Shown here in pieces: positions 6,997 to 13,505 of a stretch of DNA of 16,375 bases; position 1 is the first letter of the stretch; each line of letters opens with the position of its first letter. This stretch comes from Methylibium sp964616015 (GTDB lineage: Bacteria > Pseudomonadota > Gammaproteobacteria > Burkholderiales > Burkholderiaceae_C). The stretch covers positions 1 through 16,375 of the forward strand of contig CAZTTC010000051.1 in NCBI GenBank assembly GCA_964616015.1, in the 5' to 3' direction. The notes beneath the pieces are model-generated. The model made no database searches and had not been told where the DNA came from. It saw only the letters and a list, made by a program, of their open reading frames with translations. Position numbers and translations under genes: made by a program.

Positions 6997-8016
6997 ATGC
7001 TCATGACACCGCCCTCCCCCCTGCTTCCCGCTCGCGACAGCGTGATCGGGGTGCGCGCGCCCGGGCGGCTGCACCTGGGCTTCCTCGACCCGTCCGGCTC
7101 GCTGGGCCGCCGCTTCGGCAGCCTGGGCCTGGTGATCGATGGCTTCGAGACGGCGCTGTCTCTGCAAGTCGCAGCGCATGACCGGGTCGTCGCCAGGCCG
7201 GACAGGGACCCCGCGGAGGCCGGCCGTGCCGCGGCCCATCTGCAGGCGCTGAAGCGCGCCACCGGGTGCGACACGCCGCTTCGGCTGGAGCTGTCGTCGC
7301 TGCCGCCGCCGCATGCCGGCTTCGGATCGGGCACGCAGCTCGCGCTGGCGGTCGGCCGCGCCTTCGCACAGCTGCACGGCCTGGATCTGACGACGCGCCA
7401 GATCGCCCAGACGCTCGGCCGCGGCCTGCGCTCGGGCGTCGGCATCGCCGGCTTCGACCAAGGCGGGCTGCTGCTCGACGGCGGCCCGGGCGAGGACGGC
7501 AGCCCGGCCCCGCTGCTGGCGCGCGTGGAGCTGCCGGCCGCGTGGCGCGTGCTGCTGGTGCTCGATCCCGCGCGCCAGGGCCTGAGCGGGCGCGACGAGA
7601 AGACCGCCATCGCCGCCCTGCCGCGCTTCGATCAGGCCGATGCGGCCGCCGTCTGCCACGAGGTGCTGATGCGCGTGCTGCCCGGCGCGGCGAGCGACGA
7701 CTTCGCCGCCTTCGCGGCCGGCATCAGCCGCGTGCAGCGACTCGTCGGCGCGCACTTCGCGCCCGCCCAGGAGGGCCGCATCTACGCCAGCCCGGCGGTC
7801 GAGCGCGTCTGCGACTGGATCGCCGGCCAGGCCGAGGCCGGCGTCGGCCAGAGCTCCTGGGGCCCGACCGGCTTCGCCATCCTGCCGTCGGCCGAAGCGG
7901 CCGAGACGCTGGCCGCCCGGGCCCGCGCGGCCGGCATCGTCGCCCCGGCGCTGCGGCTGCAGGTCGTCGCGCCGCGCGCCCACGGCGCGCTGCTGGCGAG
8001 CCGGGCCGCACGCTGA
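6997..8016 (+). CDS. mptG: beta-ribofuranosylaminobenzene 5'-phosphate (beta-RFA-P) synthase
   Basis: Catalyses condensation of p-aminobenzoate (or 4-hydroxybenzoate) with PRPP, releasing CO2: the first committed step of the methanopterin side chain. It has 339 residues, normal for the family. The GHMP-kinase-like fold shows in APGRLHLGFLD (21-31), the glycine-rich PHAGFGSGTQLALAVG (105-120), GRGLRSGVGIAGFDQGG (141-157) and a C-terminal GQSSWGPTGFA segment. The ATG at 6997 has poor ribosome-site support and an ATG two codons later (7003) is equally possible; the family core begins at about residue 17. The gene corresponds to orf4 of the Methylobacterium H4MPT cluster. It is followed by mtdB after a 44-bp pyrimidine-rich gap, which suggests one transcript. 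Confidence 0.92.
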   Translation: MLMTPPSPLLPARDSVIGVRAPGRLHLGFLDPSGSLGRRFGSLGLVIDGFETALSLQVAAHDRVVARPDRDPAEAGRAAAHLQALKRATGCDTPLRLELSSLPPPHAGFGSGTQLALAVGRAFAQLHGLDLTTRQIAQTLGRGLRSGVGIAGFDQGGLLLDGGPGEDGSPAPLLARVELPAAWRVLLVLDPARQGLSGRDEKTAIAALPRFDQADAAAVCHEVLMRVLPGAASDDFAAFAAGISRVQRLVGAHFAPAQEGRIYASPAVERVCDWIAGQAEAGVGQSSWGPTGFAILPSAEAAETLAARARAAGIVAPALRLQVVAPRAHGALLASRAAR

Positions 8017-8060
8017 TTCCCGTTCTCCCTTCTCCCCCGACCCCGATGGAAGCCCCCGCG

Positions 8061-8966
8061 ATGGAACGCCCCTACATCCTCCACATGTTCACGCCGGGCA
8101 AGCAGATGAGCCCCTTCGACATCAACATGGCGGCCGACGCCGGCTACCAGCTCCTGCCCACCTACAGCGAGGTGACGCTCCAGGGCGTGACCGGCCTGAC
8201 CCAGGACGCGATCTTCTCGCGCGGCCCCAAGGGCGTGGCGCGCACCGGCATCTTCATCGGCGGGCGCGACGTGCTGCTCGCGGCCGACATGCTCGATGCC
8301 GCGCGCAAGGCGATGGTCAAGCCCTTCGTCGTGTCGGTGATGGCCGACCCCAGCGGGTCCTACACCACGGCGGCGGCGATGGTCGCCTGCGTCGAGTCGC
8401 AGCTGCGCAAGGTGCACGGCACCGATCTGGCCGGCAAGCGCGTGGTCATCCTCGGCGGCACCGGCACGGTGGGCCGCATCGCCGGCGTGTTGGCGCAACA
8501 GCTCGGCGCCGAGGTGCGCCTGTCCAGCCGCCAGGGCGCCGAGGCCGCACAGCACGCGGCCGACGAGACCAACGTGCGCTTCGGCAGCGCGATGAGCGGC
8601 GTGTCGGGCAAGGGCGTGGACGCGATCCGCGCCTCGATCGCCGATGCCGACGTGGTGCTGGGCACCGCAGCCGCCGGCGTGCAGGTGCTGAGCGAGCCCG
8701 ACCGCCTGTGCGCGACGCGCCTGCTGGTGGCGGCCGACGTGAACGCGGTGCCGCCGGACGGCATCGCCGGTGTGGGCGTGATGGACAGCGGCAAGCTGCT
8801 GTCCGGCAGCAAGGCAGTCGGCATCGGTGCGCTCGCGATCGGCAACGTCAAGTACCAGACCCAGCACCGCCTGCTGGTGCGCATGCAGAAGTCGGACAAG
8901 CCGATCTACCTGAGCTTCCCGGAGGCGCTGGCGGTCGCGCGCGAGGTGCTCACCGAAGGACCGTAG
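8061..8966 (+). CDS. mtdB: NAD(P)-dependent methylene-tetrahydromethanopterin dehydrogenase
   Basis: Oxidises methylene-H4MPT, the product of Fae, to methenyl-H4MPT in the cytoplasm and reduces NAD(P)+. A 301-residue protein with the MtdA/MtdB catalytic-domain opening MERPYILHMFTPGKQMSPFD, the YSEVTLQGVTGLTQDAIFSRG region (35-55) and a Rossmann fold GKRVVILGGTGTVGR (125-139). A basic SSR (155-157) after the second strand would suit NADP binding. MtdB, not MtdA, is favoured because of its place among H4MPT genes. Start choice: GGAAG (8048-8052) lies 8 nt before the ATG at 8061. The in-frame ATG at 8046 lacks a ribosome site. A structured repeat separates it from the next gene. Confidence 0.93.
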   Translation: MERPYILHMFTPGKQMSPFDINMAADAGYQLLPTYSEVTLQGVTGLTQDAIFSRGPKGVARTGIFIGGRDVLLAADMLDAARKAMVKPFVVSVMADPSGSYTTAAAMVACVESQLRKVHGTDLAGKRVVILGGTGTVGRIAGVLAQQLGAEVRLSSRQGAEAAQHAADETNVRFGSAMSGVSGKGVDAIRASIADADVVLGTAAAGVQVLSEPDRLCATRLLVAADVNAVPPDGIAGVGVMDSGKLLSGSKAVGIGALAIGNVKYQTQHRLLVRMQKSDKPIYLSFPEALAVAREVLTEGP

Positions 8967-8970
8967 TGAA

Positions 8971-9056
8971 CCCCCCCCGTTGCGGCTGCGCCGCGCCCCC
9001 TCGAGGGGGCGACGCGAGTGGCCCGGCAAAGCCGGAGCCACCGCGCCCGCTGGGGG
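8971..9056. repeat. branched intergenic repeat element (BIME/REP-like)
   Basis: Three hairpins sit side by side: GCGGC-TGC-GCCGC (8982-8994); the perfect palindrome GCCCCC-TCGA-GGGGGC (8995-9010); and a 14-bp stem with two bulged A residues and an AAA loop (9013-9045). A C-run (8971-8978) and a G-run (9052-9056) can close all three into a cloverleaf-like junction. I recall near-identical GC-rich elements with a CCGGCAAAGCCGG core scattered between genes of Burkholderiales; this was not searched. It lies between mtdB and the ATP-grasp gene and may affect mRNA decay or partial termination. Confidence 0.6.
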
Positions 9057-9080
9057 CGGTCGCCTCCGTGCCATGTGGCA

Positions 9081-10253
9081 ATGCGTGAGACCTTGGTCGT
9101 TGCCGGCCGCTCTGCGCGCCTGATGGCCGAGGCCGCGGCGCGCGACGGCTACGAGGTGATCGCGCTCGACGTGTTCGGCGATGTCGACACGCGACGCGCC
9201 GCGCAGCGCTGGACCGGGATCGCCGCCGCCCCGCCGTCCTTGCGCATGGATGCGGGCCGCTTGCTCGCCGCCTTGCACGACGCCCGGCGCGAGCCCGGCG
9301 TGATCGGCTGGGTCGCGGGCAGCGACTTCGAGTGCGAGCCCGAGCTGCTGGCCGGGGCGGCCGCCGTGCTGCCGCTGATCGGCTGCACGCCCGAGGCGGT
9401 GGCGCACCTGCGCGATCCGCAGGTCTTCTTCGGCGTGCTCGACGCCCTGGGCCTGCCGCACCCGGCCGTGCAGCGCAACGCCCCGCCGGCGCCCGCCGGC
9501 TGGTTGCGCAAGGACGCGCGCGGCACCGGCGGCTGGCACATCCGCCGCGCCGACGATCCGCACCCGGTCGACACCGCCCGGCCGATCTACTGGCAGCGCG
9601 AGGCGGCGGGGCGGCCGATGTCGGCGCTGTTTCTCGCCACGGCCGGCGGCGCGTCGGTGGTCGGCTTCAACGAGTTGATCGTCCGACCTCTCGGCGCGCA
9701 CCCGCATGTCTGGCGCGGCGCGATCGGCCCCGTGGCGCTGCCGGCCGCAGCCGCGGCCTCGCTGCACGAGGCGATCGAGCGACTGGCCGAGCGCTTGGCG
9801 CTGCGCGGCCTGTGCAGCCTGGACTTCCTGCTGGACGGCGAGCACTTTGCGCTGCTGGAAGTCAACCCGCGGCCGTCGGCCAGCATGGCGCTGTACGCCG
9901 GACGGTCGCTGATGCGCGCGCATGTGGCCGCCTGCATCGGCGGGCCCCTGCCAGATCGGACCCCCGACCGCCCTGGGGCCGTCGAAGGGCGGGCCCAGGG
10001 TGATCGGGCAGAGGCGGTTCGCGGCCACGAGATCGTGTTCGCGCGCCACGCCTTCCGCTTGAGCCCTGCGCAGGCCGCGATGCTGGTCGAGGCCGGCGAC
10101 TGTCACGACCTGCCCGCCGCCGGCAGCGACTTCGCCGCCGGCGATCCGGTGTGCAGCGTCGGCACGCTGGGGAACAATGTCGCCGAAGTCCGCGCGGCGC
10201 TCGCGACCCGCCGGCAGGGCTTGCGCGACGCGCTGATGCCGAGATCCCCTTGA
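9081..10253 (+). CDS. ATP-grasp ligase of the COG2232 type (orfY-like, H4MPT gene cluster)
   Basis: A 390-residue ATP-grasp protein. After an N-terminal nucleotide-binding-like fold (MRETLVVAGRSARLMAEAAA), the ATP-grasp core shows K144 followed by the flexible GTGG loop (148-151). The metal-binding segment is LEVNPRPSAS (259-268), with E260 and N262. The family is annotated as predicted carboligase related to biotin carboxylase. As I recall, orfY of the Methylobacterium H4MPT islands is this type, and such genes are needed for the H4MPT pathway, probably in cofactor synthesis; the exact reaction is unproven. The start at 9081 was chosen because upstream alternatives (GTG at 9018) fall inside the repeat element. 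Residues 291-313 are a polar linker encoded by hairpin-forming DNA. The next gene, mch, starts 13 bp after the stop. Confidence 0.8.
   Translation: MRETLVVAGRSARLMAEAAARDGYEVIALDVFGDVDTRRAAQRWTGIAAAPPSLRMDAGRLLAALHDARREPGVIGWVAGSDFECEPELLAGAAAVLPLIGCTPEAVAHLRDPQVFFGVLDALGLPHPAVQRNAPPAPAGWLRKDARGTGGWHIRRADDPHPVDTARPIYWQREAAGRPMSALFLATAGGASVVGFNELIVRPLGAHPHVWRGAIGPVALPAAAAASLHEAIERLAERLALRGLCSLDFLLDGEHFALLEVNPRPSASMALYAGRSLMRAHVAACIGGPLPDRTPDRPGAVEGRAQGDRAEAVRGHEIVFARHAFRLSPAQAAMLVEAGDCHDLPAAGSDFAAGDPVCSVGTLGNNVAEVRAALATRRQGLRDALMPRSP
9948..10011. repeat. compound inverted repeat inside the ATP-grasp gene
   Basis: Outer arms 9948-9957 and 10002-10011 pair with one mismatch. An inner perfect 7-bp stem (CCCTGGG 9971-9977 with CCCAGGG 9994-10000) sits between them. 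The DNA encodes a Pro/Arg/Asp-rich linker between the ATP-grasp core and the C-terminal segment. It could be a repeat element inserted in frame, or only GC-rich coincidence. Confidence 0.35.
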
Positions 10254-10266
10254 ACGAGAGAGCCCC

Positions 10267-11301
10267 ATGACCGACACCACCGCCACCCCGGCCTTCGCCA
10301 ACAGCACGCTCAGCGTCAACGCCGGCGTTCAGCCGCTGGTGCAGCGGCTCGTCGCCGAGGCCGACGCCCTGCGCGTCGCCGTGAGCCGCGATGCCGGCGG
10401 CGTCACCCTCGTCGATGCGGGCATCGGCGTGGCGGGCAGCCTGGAGGCCGGCCGCCTGATCGGCGAGATCTGCATGGGCGGGCTGGGCCACGTCGAGCTG
10501 GCCGCGCAAGGCGCGCCCGACTCCACCACCGGCTGGCCGACCTGGCTGGAAGTGCGCAGCAGCCAGCCGGTGCTGGCCTGCCTGGCCAGCCAGTACGCCG
10601 GCTGGTCGCTCAGCGCGACGAAGGAGGAGGCCGGCGGCAAGAAGTTCTTCTCGCTCGGCTCGGGCCCGGCGCGCGCGCTGGCGCAGAAGGAGGACTTGTA
10701 CAAGGAGCTGGGCTACCGCGACCCCGTCGCCGCTGCGCAGCGCAGCGGCACGCTGGTGATGGAGGTGGATCGCGTGCCGCCGCAGGTCGTGATCGACAAG
10801 CTGCTGCGCGACTGCGGCCTGGCCGCCGGGCAGCTGACGCTGATCCTGACGCCGACGCGCAGCCTGGCCGGCACCACGCAGGTGGTGGCGCGCGTGCTCG
10901 AGGTCGCACTGCACAAGGCGCACGATCTGCACTTCCCGCTGGCGGCCATCGTCGACGGCGTCGCCAGCGCCCCGCTGCCCGCGCCCGGCGCCGACGGCCT
11001 GGACGCGATGGGCCGCACCAACGACGCCATCCTCTACGGCGGCCGCGTGCACCTGAGCGTGGACGCCGACGACGCGGCCGCGCGCACGCTGGCGCAGCAG
11101 CTGCCCTCGCTCAACTCGCGCGACTATGGGCGCGGCTTCGCCGACATCTTCAAGGCCGCCGAGTACGACTTCTACAAGATCGACGGCGCCCTCTTCGCAC
11201 CGGCCGAGGTGTGGGTGTCGTCCCTGCAGTCGGGCCAGACCTGGCATGGTGGCAAGCTGAATCTGGAGTTGCTGCGCGGGCAGTGGCTGGGTGAGGCCTG
11301 A
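10267..11301 (+). CDS. mch: methenyl-tetrahydromethanopterin cyclohydrolase
   Basis: Hydrolyses methenyl-H4MPT to formyl-H4MPT, the step after MtdB; the formyl group then goes to the Fhc complex, which is not encoded here. A 344-residue soluble protein with family segments SVNAGVQPLVQRLV (16-29), the GGLGHVEL region, KEEAGGKKFFSLGSGPARAL, GYRDP, and the C-terminal GRTNDAILYGGRVHL and LNSRDYGRGFADIFKAAEYDFYKID-type region. The length is slightly over the usual 320-330 because of an N-terminal extension of about 12 residues. The start is preceded by a modest GAGAG site, 13 bp after the upstream stop. A small GCATCG/CGATGC inverted repeat begins right after its stop (11302-11319). Confidence 0.96.
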   Translation: MTDTTATPAFANSTLSVNAGVQPLVQRLVAEADALRVAVSRDAGGVTLVDAGIGVAGSLEAGRLIGEICMGGLGHVELAAQGAPDSTTGWPTWLEVRSSQPVLACLASQYAGWSLSATKEEAGGKKFFSLGSGPARALAQKEDLYKELGYRDPVAAAQRSGTLVMEVDRVPPQVVIDKLLRDCGLAAGQLTLILTPTRSLAGTTQVVARVLEVALHKAHDLHFPLAAIVDGVASAPLPAPGADGLDAMGRTNDAILYGGRVHLSVDADDAAARTLAQQLPSLNSRDYGRGFADIFKAAEYDFYKIDGALFAPAEVWVSSLQSGQTWHGGKLNLELLRGQWLGEA

Positions 11302-11365
11302 GCATCGTGGCGTCGATGCAGTCCTGCCCGTTCGCGTTGGGCGACCCGTGGGCATCGGGTGGCCG

Positions 11366-11409
11366 GCTGCGCTCATGCCCGGGGGCAGAGGCTCGGGCAT
11401 GAGCGCAGC
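11366..11409. repeat. perfect 16-bp inverted repeat between mch and the RimK-like gene
   Basis: Arms 11366-11381 (GCTGCGCTCATGCCCG) and 11394-11409 are perfect reverse complements around a 12-nt purine-rich loop. No T-run follows, so it is not a classical terminator. It lies 48 bp ahead of the next start in a 156-bp gap. Likely roles are protecting the upstream mch mRNA or reducing read-through; a mobile REP-like unit is also possible. Confidence 0.6.
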
Positions 11410-11457
11410 GCAGTACCCCATCCGCCTGATCCCACGCCGATCGCGGCATGCGCGGCC

Positions 11458-12375
11458 ATGAAGCTCGCCATCTTCACCGACGAAACCGGCTGGCACACCC
11501 GCCAACTGCAGGCCGCGCTGCGCGCGCGCGGCGCCGAAGGCCGTTGCGTCGATCTCGAAGACTGCCGCATCGACACCACGGCGGCCTGGCACGGACTCGT
11601 GATCCCCGGCTACGGTCACGCGCTGCCCGACGCGGCCCTCGTGCGGGGCATCGCCGGCGGCACGTTCGAGCAGGTGACCAAGCGCCTGGGCGTGCTGCAC
11701 GCGCTGCGCGAGCTCGGCGTGCCGGTCTACAACGACGCGCGCGCCATCGAGCGCAGCGTCGACAAGTCGATGACCAGCCTGCTGCTGCACGCCGCGAGCG
11801 TGCCGACGCCGCCGACCTGGGCGATGGAGTCGCCCGCGCAGGCGCAGCGCCTGGTCACGCGCGAGAGCGCGGCCGGCCGCGCGCTGGTGTTGAAGCCGCT
11901 GTTCGGCTCGCAGGGCCAGGGGCTGCAGCGGGTGGGCCGGGTCGAGGGCGTGCACGTGCCGCTGCCCGACCTGGCGGACTACGGCGGCCTGGCCTACCTG
12001 CAGCGCTTCGTGCCGGCCACGAGCTCACCGGGCTTCGACTGGCGCGTGCTGGTGATCGGCGGTCGCGCGGTGACCGCGATGCGGCGCATCGGCCGCTCGT
12101 GGATCCACAACGTCAAGCAGGGCGCCCGCGTCGAGCCGGCCGCGCTGGACACGGCGCTGGCCGACCTGGCCGAGCGCGCTGCGGCGGCGCTGCAGATGGA
12201 CTACGCCGGCATCGACATCCTGCCGACTCCCGACGGACCGCAGGTGCTCGAGGTCAACGGCGTCGCCGCCTGGCAGGGGCTGCAGAAGGTGACGCGCCTC
12301 CCGATCGCGCGGGCGCTGGTCGACGACCTGCTGGACCGCAAGCTCGCGGCGGCGGCCGACGCACGACGGGCATGA
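11458..12375 (+). CDS. RimK-like ATP-grasp ligase (orf7-like, H4MPT gene cluster)
   Basis: A 305-residue ATP-grasp protein of the RimK/COG0189 family, which joins amino acids (often glutamate) to carboxylates. Visible features: MKLAIFTDETGWHTRQL start; LVLKPLFGSQGQG with K146 and the glycine loop (149-155); DWRVLVIGG (194-202); DYAGIDIL (248-255); and the metal-binding LEVNGVAAW (264-272). In Methylobacterium a relative (orf7) lies between mch and fae, as here. A role in adding a glutamate-like group to H4MPT or methylofuran is reasonable but inferred. No Shine-Dalgarno precedes the ATG, which follows the 16-bp hairpin. The stop forms ATGA with the first start codon of the 86-bp tandem repeat. 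Confidence 0.85.
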   Translation: MKLAIFTDETGWHTRQLQAALRARGAEGRCVDLEDCRIDTTAAWHGLVIPGYGHALPDAALVRGIAGGTFEQVTKRLGVLHALRELGVPVYNDARAIERSVDKSMTSLLLHAASVPTPPTWAMESPAQAQRLVTRESAAGRALVLKPLFGSQGQGLQRVGRVEGVHVPLPDLADYGGLAYLQRFVPATSSPGFDWRVLVIGGRAVTAMRRIGRSWIHNVKQGARVEPAALDTALADLAERAAAALQMDYAGIDILPTPDGPQVLEVNGVAAWQGLQKVTRLPIARALVDDLLDRKLAAAADARRA

Positions 12376-12542
12376 GCGCCGCCGCGCCGGGCCGCCTCAA
12401 GCAAGGCGCCACCCTCCCAGAGGGTCGATCGCCGGACTCGGCGGTCGGGGAGTCGTCATGAGCGCCGCCACGCCGGGCCGCCCCAAGCAAGGCGCCACCC
12501 TCCCGGAGGGTCGATCGCCGTACTCGGCGGTCGGGGAGTCGT
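12371..12542 (+). repeat. 86-bp direct tandem repeat, two copies, with ATGA junctions
   Basis: Copies 12371-12456 and 12457-12542 differ at only four positions (G/A, T/C, A/G, G/T). Each copy begins CATGA and contains a stem ACCCTC-CC(A/G)-GAGGGT. A second stem, GATCGCCG-N4-CGGCGGTC, has one G-U pair; copy 2 has these stems at 12497-12511 and 12513-12532. Each copy ends with a GGGGAG ribosome site 5 nt before the next ATG. ATGs therefore fall at 12372, 12458 and 12544, each overlapping the preceding stop. Two of the four differences lie in hairpin loops. The array fills the entire space between the orf7-like and orf17-like genes. Confidence 0.93.
12372..12461 (+). CDS. possible 29-residue leader peptide, repeat copy 1
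   Basis: ATG overlaps the RimK-like stop (ATGA) and the frame runs 29 codons to a TGA that overlaps the next ATG. The product begins MSAAAPGRLKQGATLP and ends AVGESS. No family is recognised. It lacks its own upstream Shine-Dalgarno, so translation would rely on re-initiation after the preceding stop. It may serve only to carry ribosomes to the next gene. Whether a stable peptide is made is unknown. Confidence 0.35.
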   Translation: MSAAAPGRLKQGATLPEGRSPDSAVGESS

Positions 12543-12547
12543 CATGA
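12458..12547 (+). CDS. possible 29-residue leader peptide, repeat copy 2
   Basis: Second copy of the 29-codon frame, preceded by GGGGAG and 5 nt. Its TGA overlaps the ATG of the CitG-like gene. It differs from copy 1 by three amino-acid changes (A5T, L9P, D22Y) and one silent change. Mostly non-synonymous divergence argues against selection on the peptide itself and for a role of the RNA or of coupled translation. No known family. Confidence 0.35.
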   Translation: MSAATPGRPKQGATLPEGRSPYSAVGESS

Positions 12548-13410
12548 CCACCGACGCGCCGACCCTGTTCCTGCGCGCCTGCACGCTCGACGTCGCGGTG
12601 CGCAAGCCGGGCAACGTCAGCGCCGCTTCGCCGGGCCACGGCATGGACGCGCGGCTCTTCCTCGACAGCGCCGACGCGGCCCGGCACGGGCTGTTCGCGC
12701 CGGGCGCCCGCGTCGGCGCGCGCATCGCGGCGGCCGTCGATGCCACGCTCGCGGTCGCCGGCTGCAACACCAACCTGGGCATCGTGCTGCTGTGCGCGCC
12801 GCTCGCGCTGGCGATCGAGCGTTGTGCGCGGCCCTGCAACGCTGCGAACCTGCGGCGCAGCCTGCAGGGCGTGCTGGACGGCCTGGACGTGGACGACGCG
12901 CGTGCCGCCTTCCACGCCATCGCCGCGGCCCACCCCGGCGGCCTGGGCCGCGCCGAGCAGCAGGACGTGAACGCCGCGCCGACGGCGAGCCTGCTCGACG
13001 CGATGCGCCTCGCGGCCGGCCGCGATCGCATCGCCCGGCAGTACGCGACCGCGCATGCCGATCTCTTCGGCATCGGCCTGGCCTCGCTGGCCGCGCACGC
13101 GGCACCGCCGAGCGAGGTCGGCGAGGCCGCCGTCCAGGCGCTCTACCTCGCCTTCCTCGGGCGCTGGCCCGATTCACACATTGTTCGCAAGTTCGGCCCG
13201 CCGCAGGCACAGGCTGTCACCGACGAGGCCGCCCCCTGGCTGGCGCGCGCCGAGCGCGGCGAGGCGGTCGGTGCCGACCCGGCCTTCGCGGCCTGGGACG
13301 AGAGCCTCAAGGCCCGCGGACTCAACCCCGGCAGCAGCGCCGACCTGACGGTGGCGTCACTGTTCCTTGCTGGCGCAGTCGGCGCCGCCCGACTACCGGT
13401 TCCCCCTTGA
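12544..13410 (+). CDS. CitG/MdcB-like triphosphoribosyl-dephospho-CoA synthase family protein (orf17-like)
   Basis: A 288-residue member of the CitG family (COG1767). Hallmarks: KPGNVS (21-26), CNTNLGIVLLCAPLA (74-88), DSHIVRKFG and NPGSSADLTVASLFL (261-275). Classical CitG/MdcB makes the prosthetic-group precursor for citrate lyase or malonate decarboxylase carrier proteins. No such carrier or decarboxylase gene is nearby, and a relative (orf17, by recall) belongs to bacterial H4MPT islands. A related phosphoribosyl or nucleotide-transfer step in cofactor synthesis is therefore likelier; this is inference. The start at 12544 has GGGGAG 5 nt upstream, provided by the second 86-bp repeat copy. 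A 95-bp leader separates it from fae. Confidence 0.85.
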   Translation: MTTDAPTLFLRACTLDVAVRKPGNVSAASPGHGMDARLFLDSADAARHGLFAPGARVGARIAAAVDATLAVAGCNTNLGIVLLCAPLALAIERCARPCNAANLRRSLQGVLDGLDVDDARAAFHAIAAAHPGGLGRAEQQDVNAAPTASLLDAMRLAAGRDRIARQYATAHADLFGIGLASLAAHAAPPSEVGEAAVQALYLAFLGRWPDSHIVRKFGPPQAQAVTDEAAPWLARAERGEAVGADPAFAAWDESLKARGLNPGSSADLTVASLFLAGAVGAARLPVPP

Positions 13411-13439
13411 TTGCGCCGCTGGCATGGAACGTGTAAGTT
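13411..13439 (+). promoter_or_regulatory. weak candidate promoter for fae
   Basis: TTGCGC (13411-13416), a 17-bp spacer and TAAGTT (13434-13439). Each hexamer matches only three of six consensus bases, but the spacing is right and this 95-bp gap is the most A/T-containing stretch locally. A strong separate fae promoter is expected because Fae is abundant in methylotrophs. Confidence 0.3.
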
Positions 13440-13441
13440 CC
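13426..13441. promoter_or_regulatory. palindrome overlapping the fae -10 region
   Basis: GGAAC-GTGTAA-GTTCC, a perfect 5-bp inverted repeat with a 6-bp centre. It overlaps the candidate -10 hexamer and is flanked by two direct copies of CTGGCAT (13419-13425 and 13448-13454), 29 bp apart. The layout suits a regulator site controlling fae. Confidence 0.35.
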
Positions 13442-13505
13442 CCGGGACTGGCATCGCGCCCAGTGCTTCCCACTTTTTCAGCAGAACTGCACACGGAGAC
13501 TCACC

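Noticed and set aside
9018..9080. GTG start for the orfY-like gene at 9018
   Set aside because: It lies within the hairpin repeat and adds residues unlike any ATP-grasp N-terminus; the ATG at 9081 begins the fold directly.
7782..10319. 845-codon open frame on the minus strand opposite mptG, mtdB and the orfY-like gene
   Set aside because: It is the antisense of strongly recognised genes; composition is rich in Arg, His, Ala and Gln with no family motifs, typical of shadow frames in high-GC DNA.
9862..11955. 697-codon minus-strand open frame opposite mch
   Set aside because: Overlaps mch and the two ATP-grasp genes entirely and has no recognisable domain.
12371..12542. CRISPR or VNTR interpretation of the 86-bp repeats
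   Set aside because: There are only two directly abutting units without spacers, and ends coincide with stop/start codons, so a CRISPR array is excluded.
13420..13435. Second sigma-54-like site before fae (TGGCATG-GAAC-GTGTA)
   Set aside because: The essential GC of the -12 element is GT, and three positions differ from consensus.
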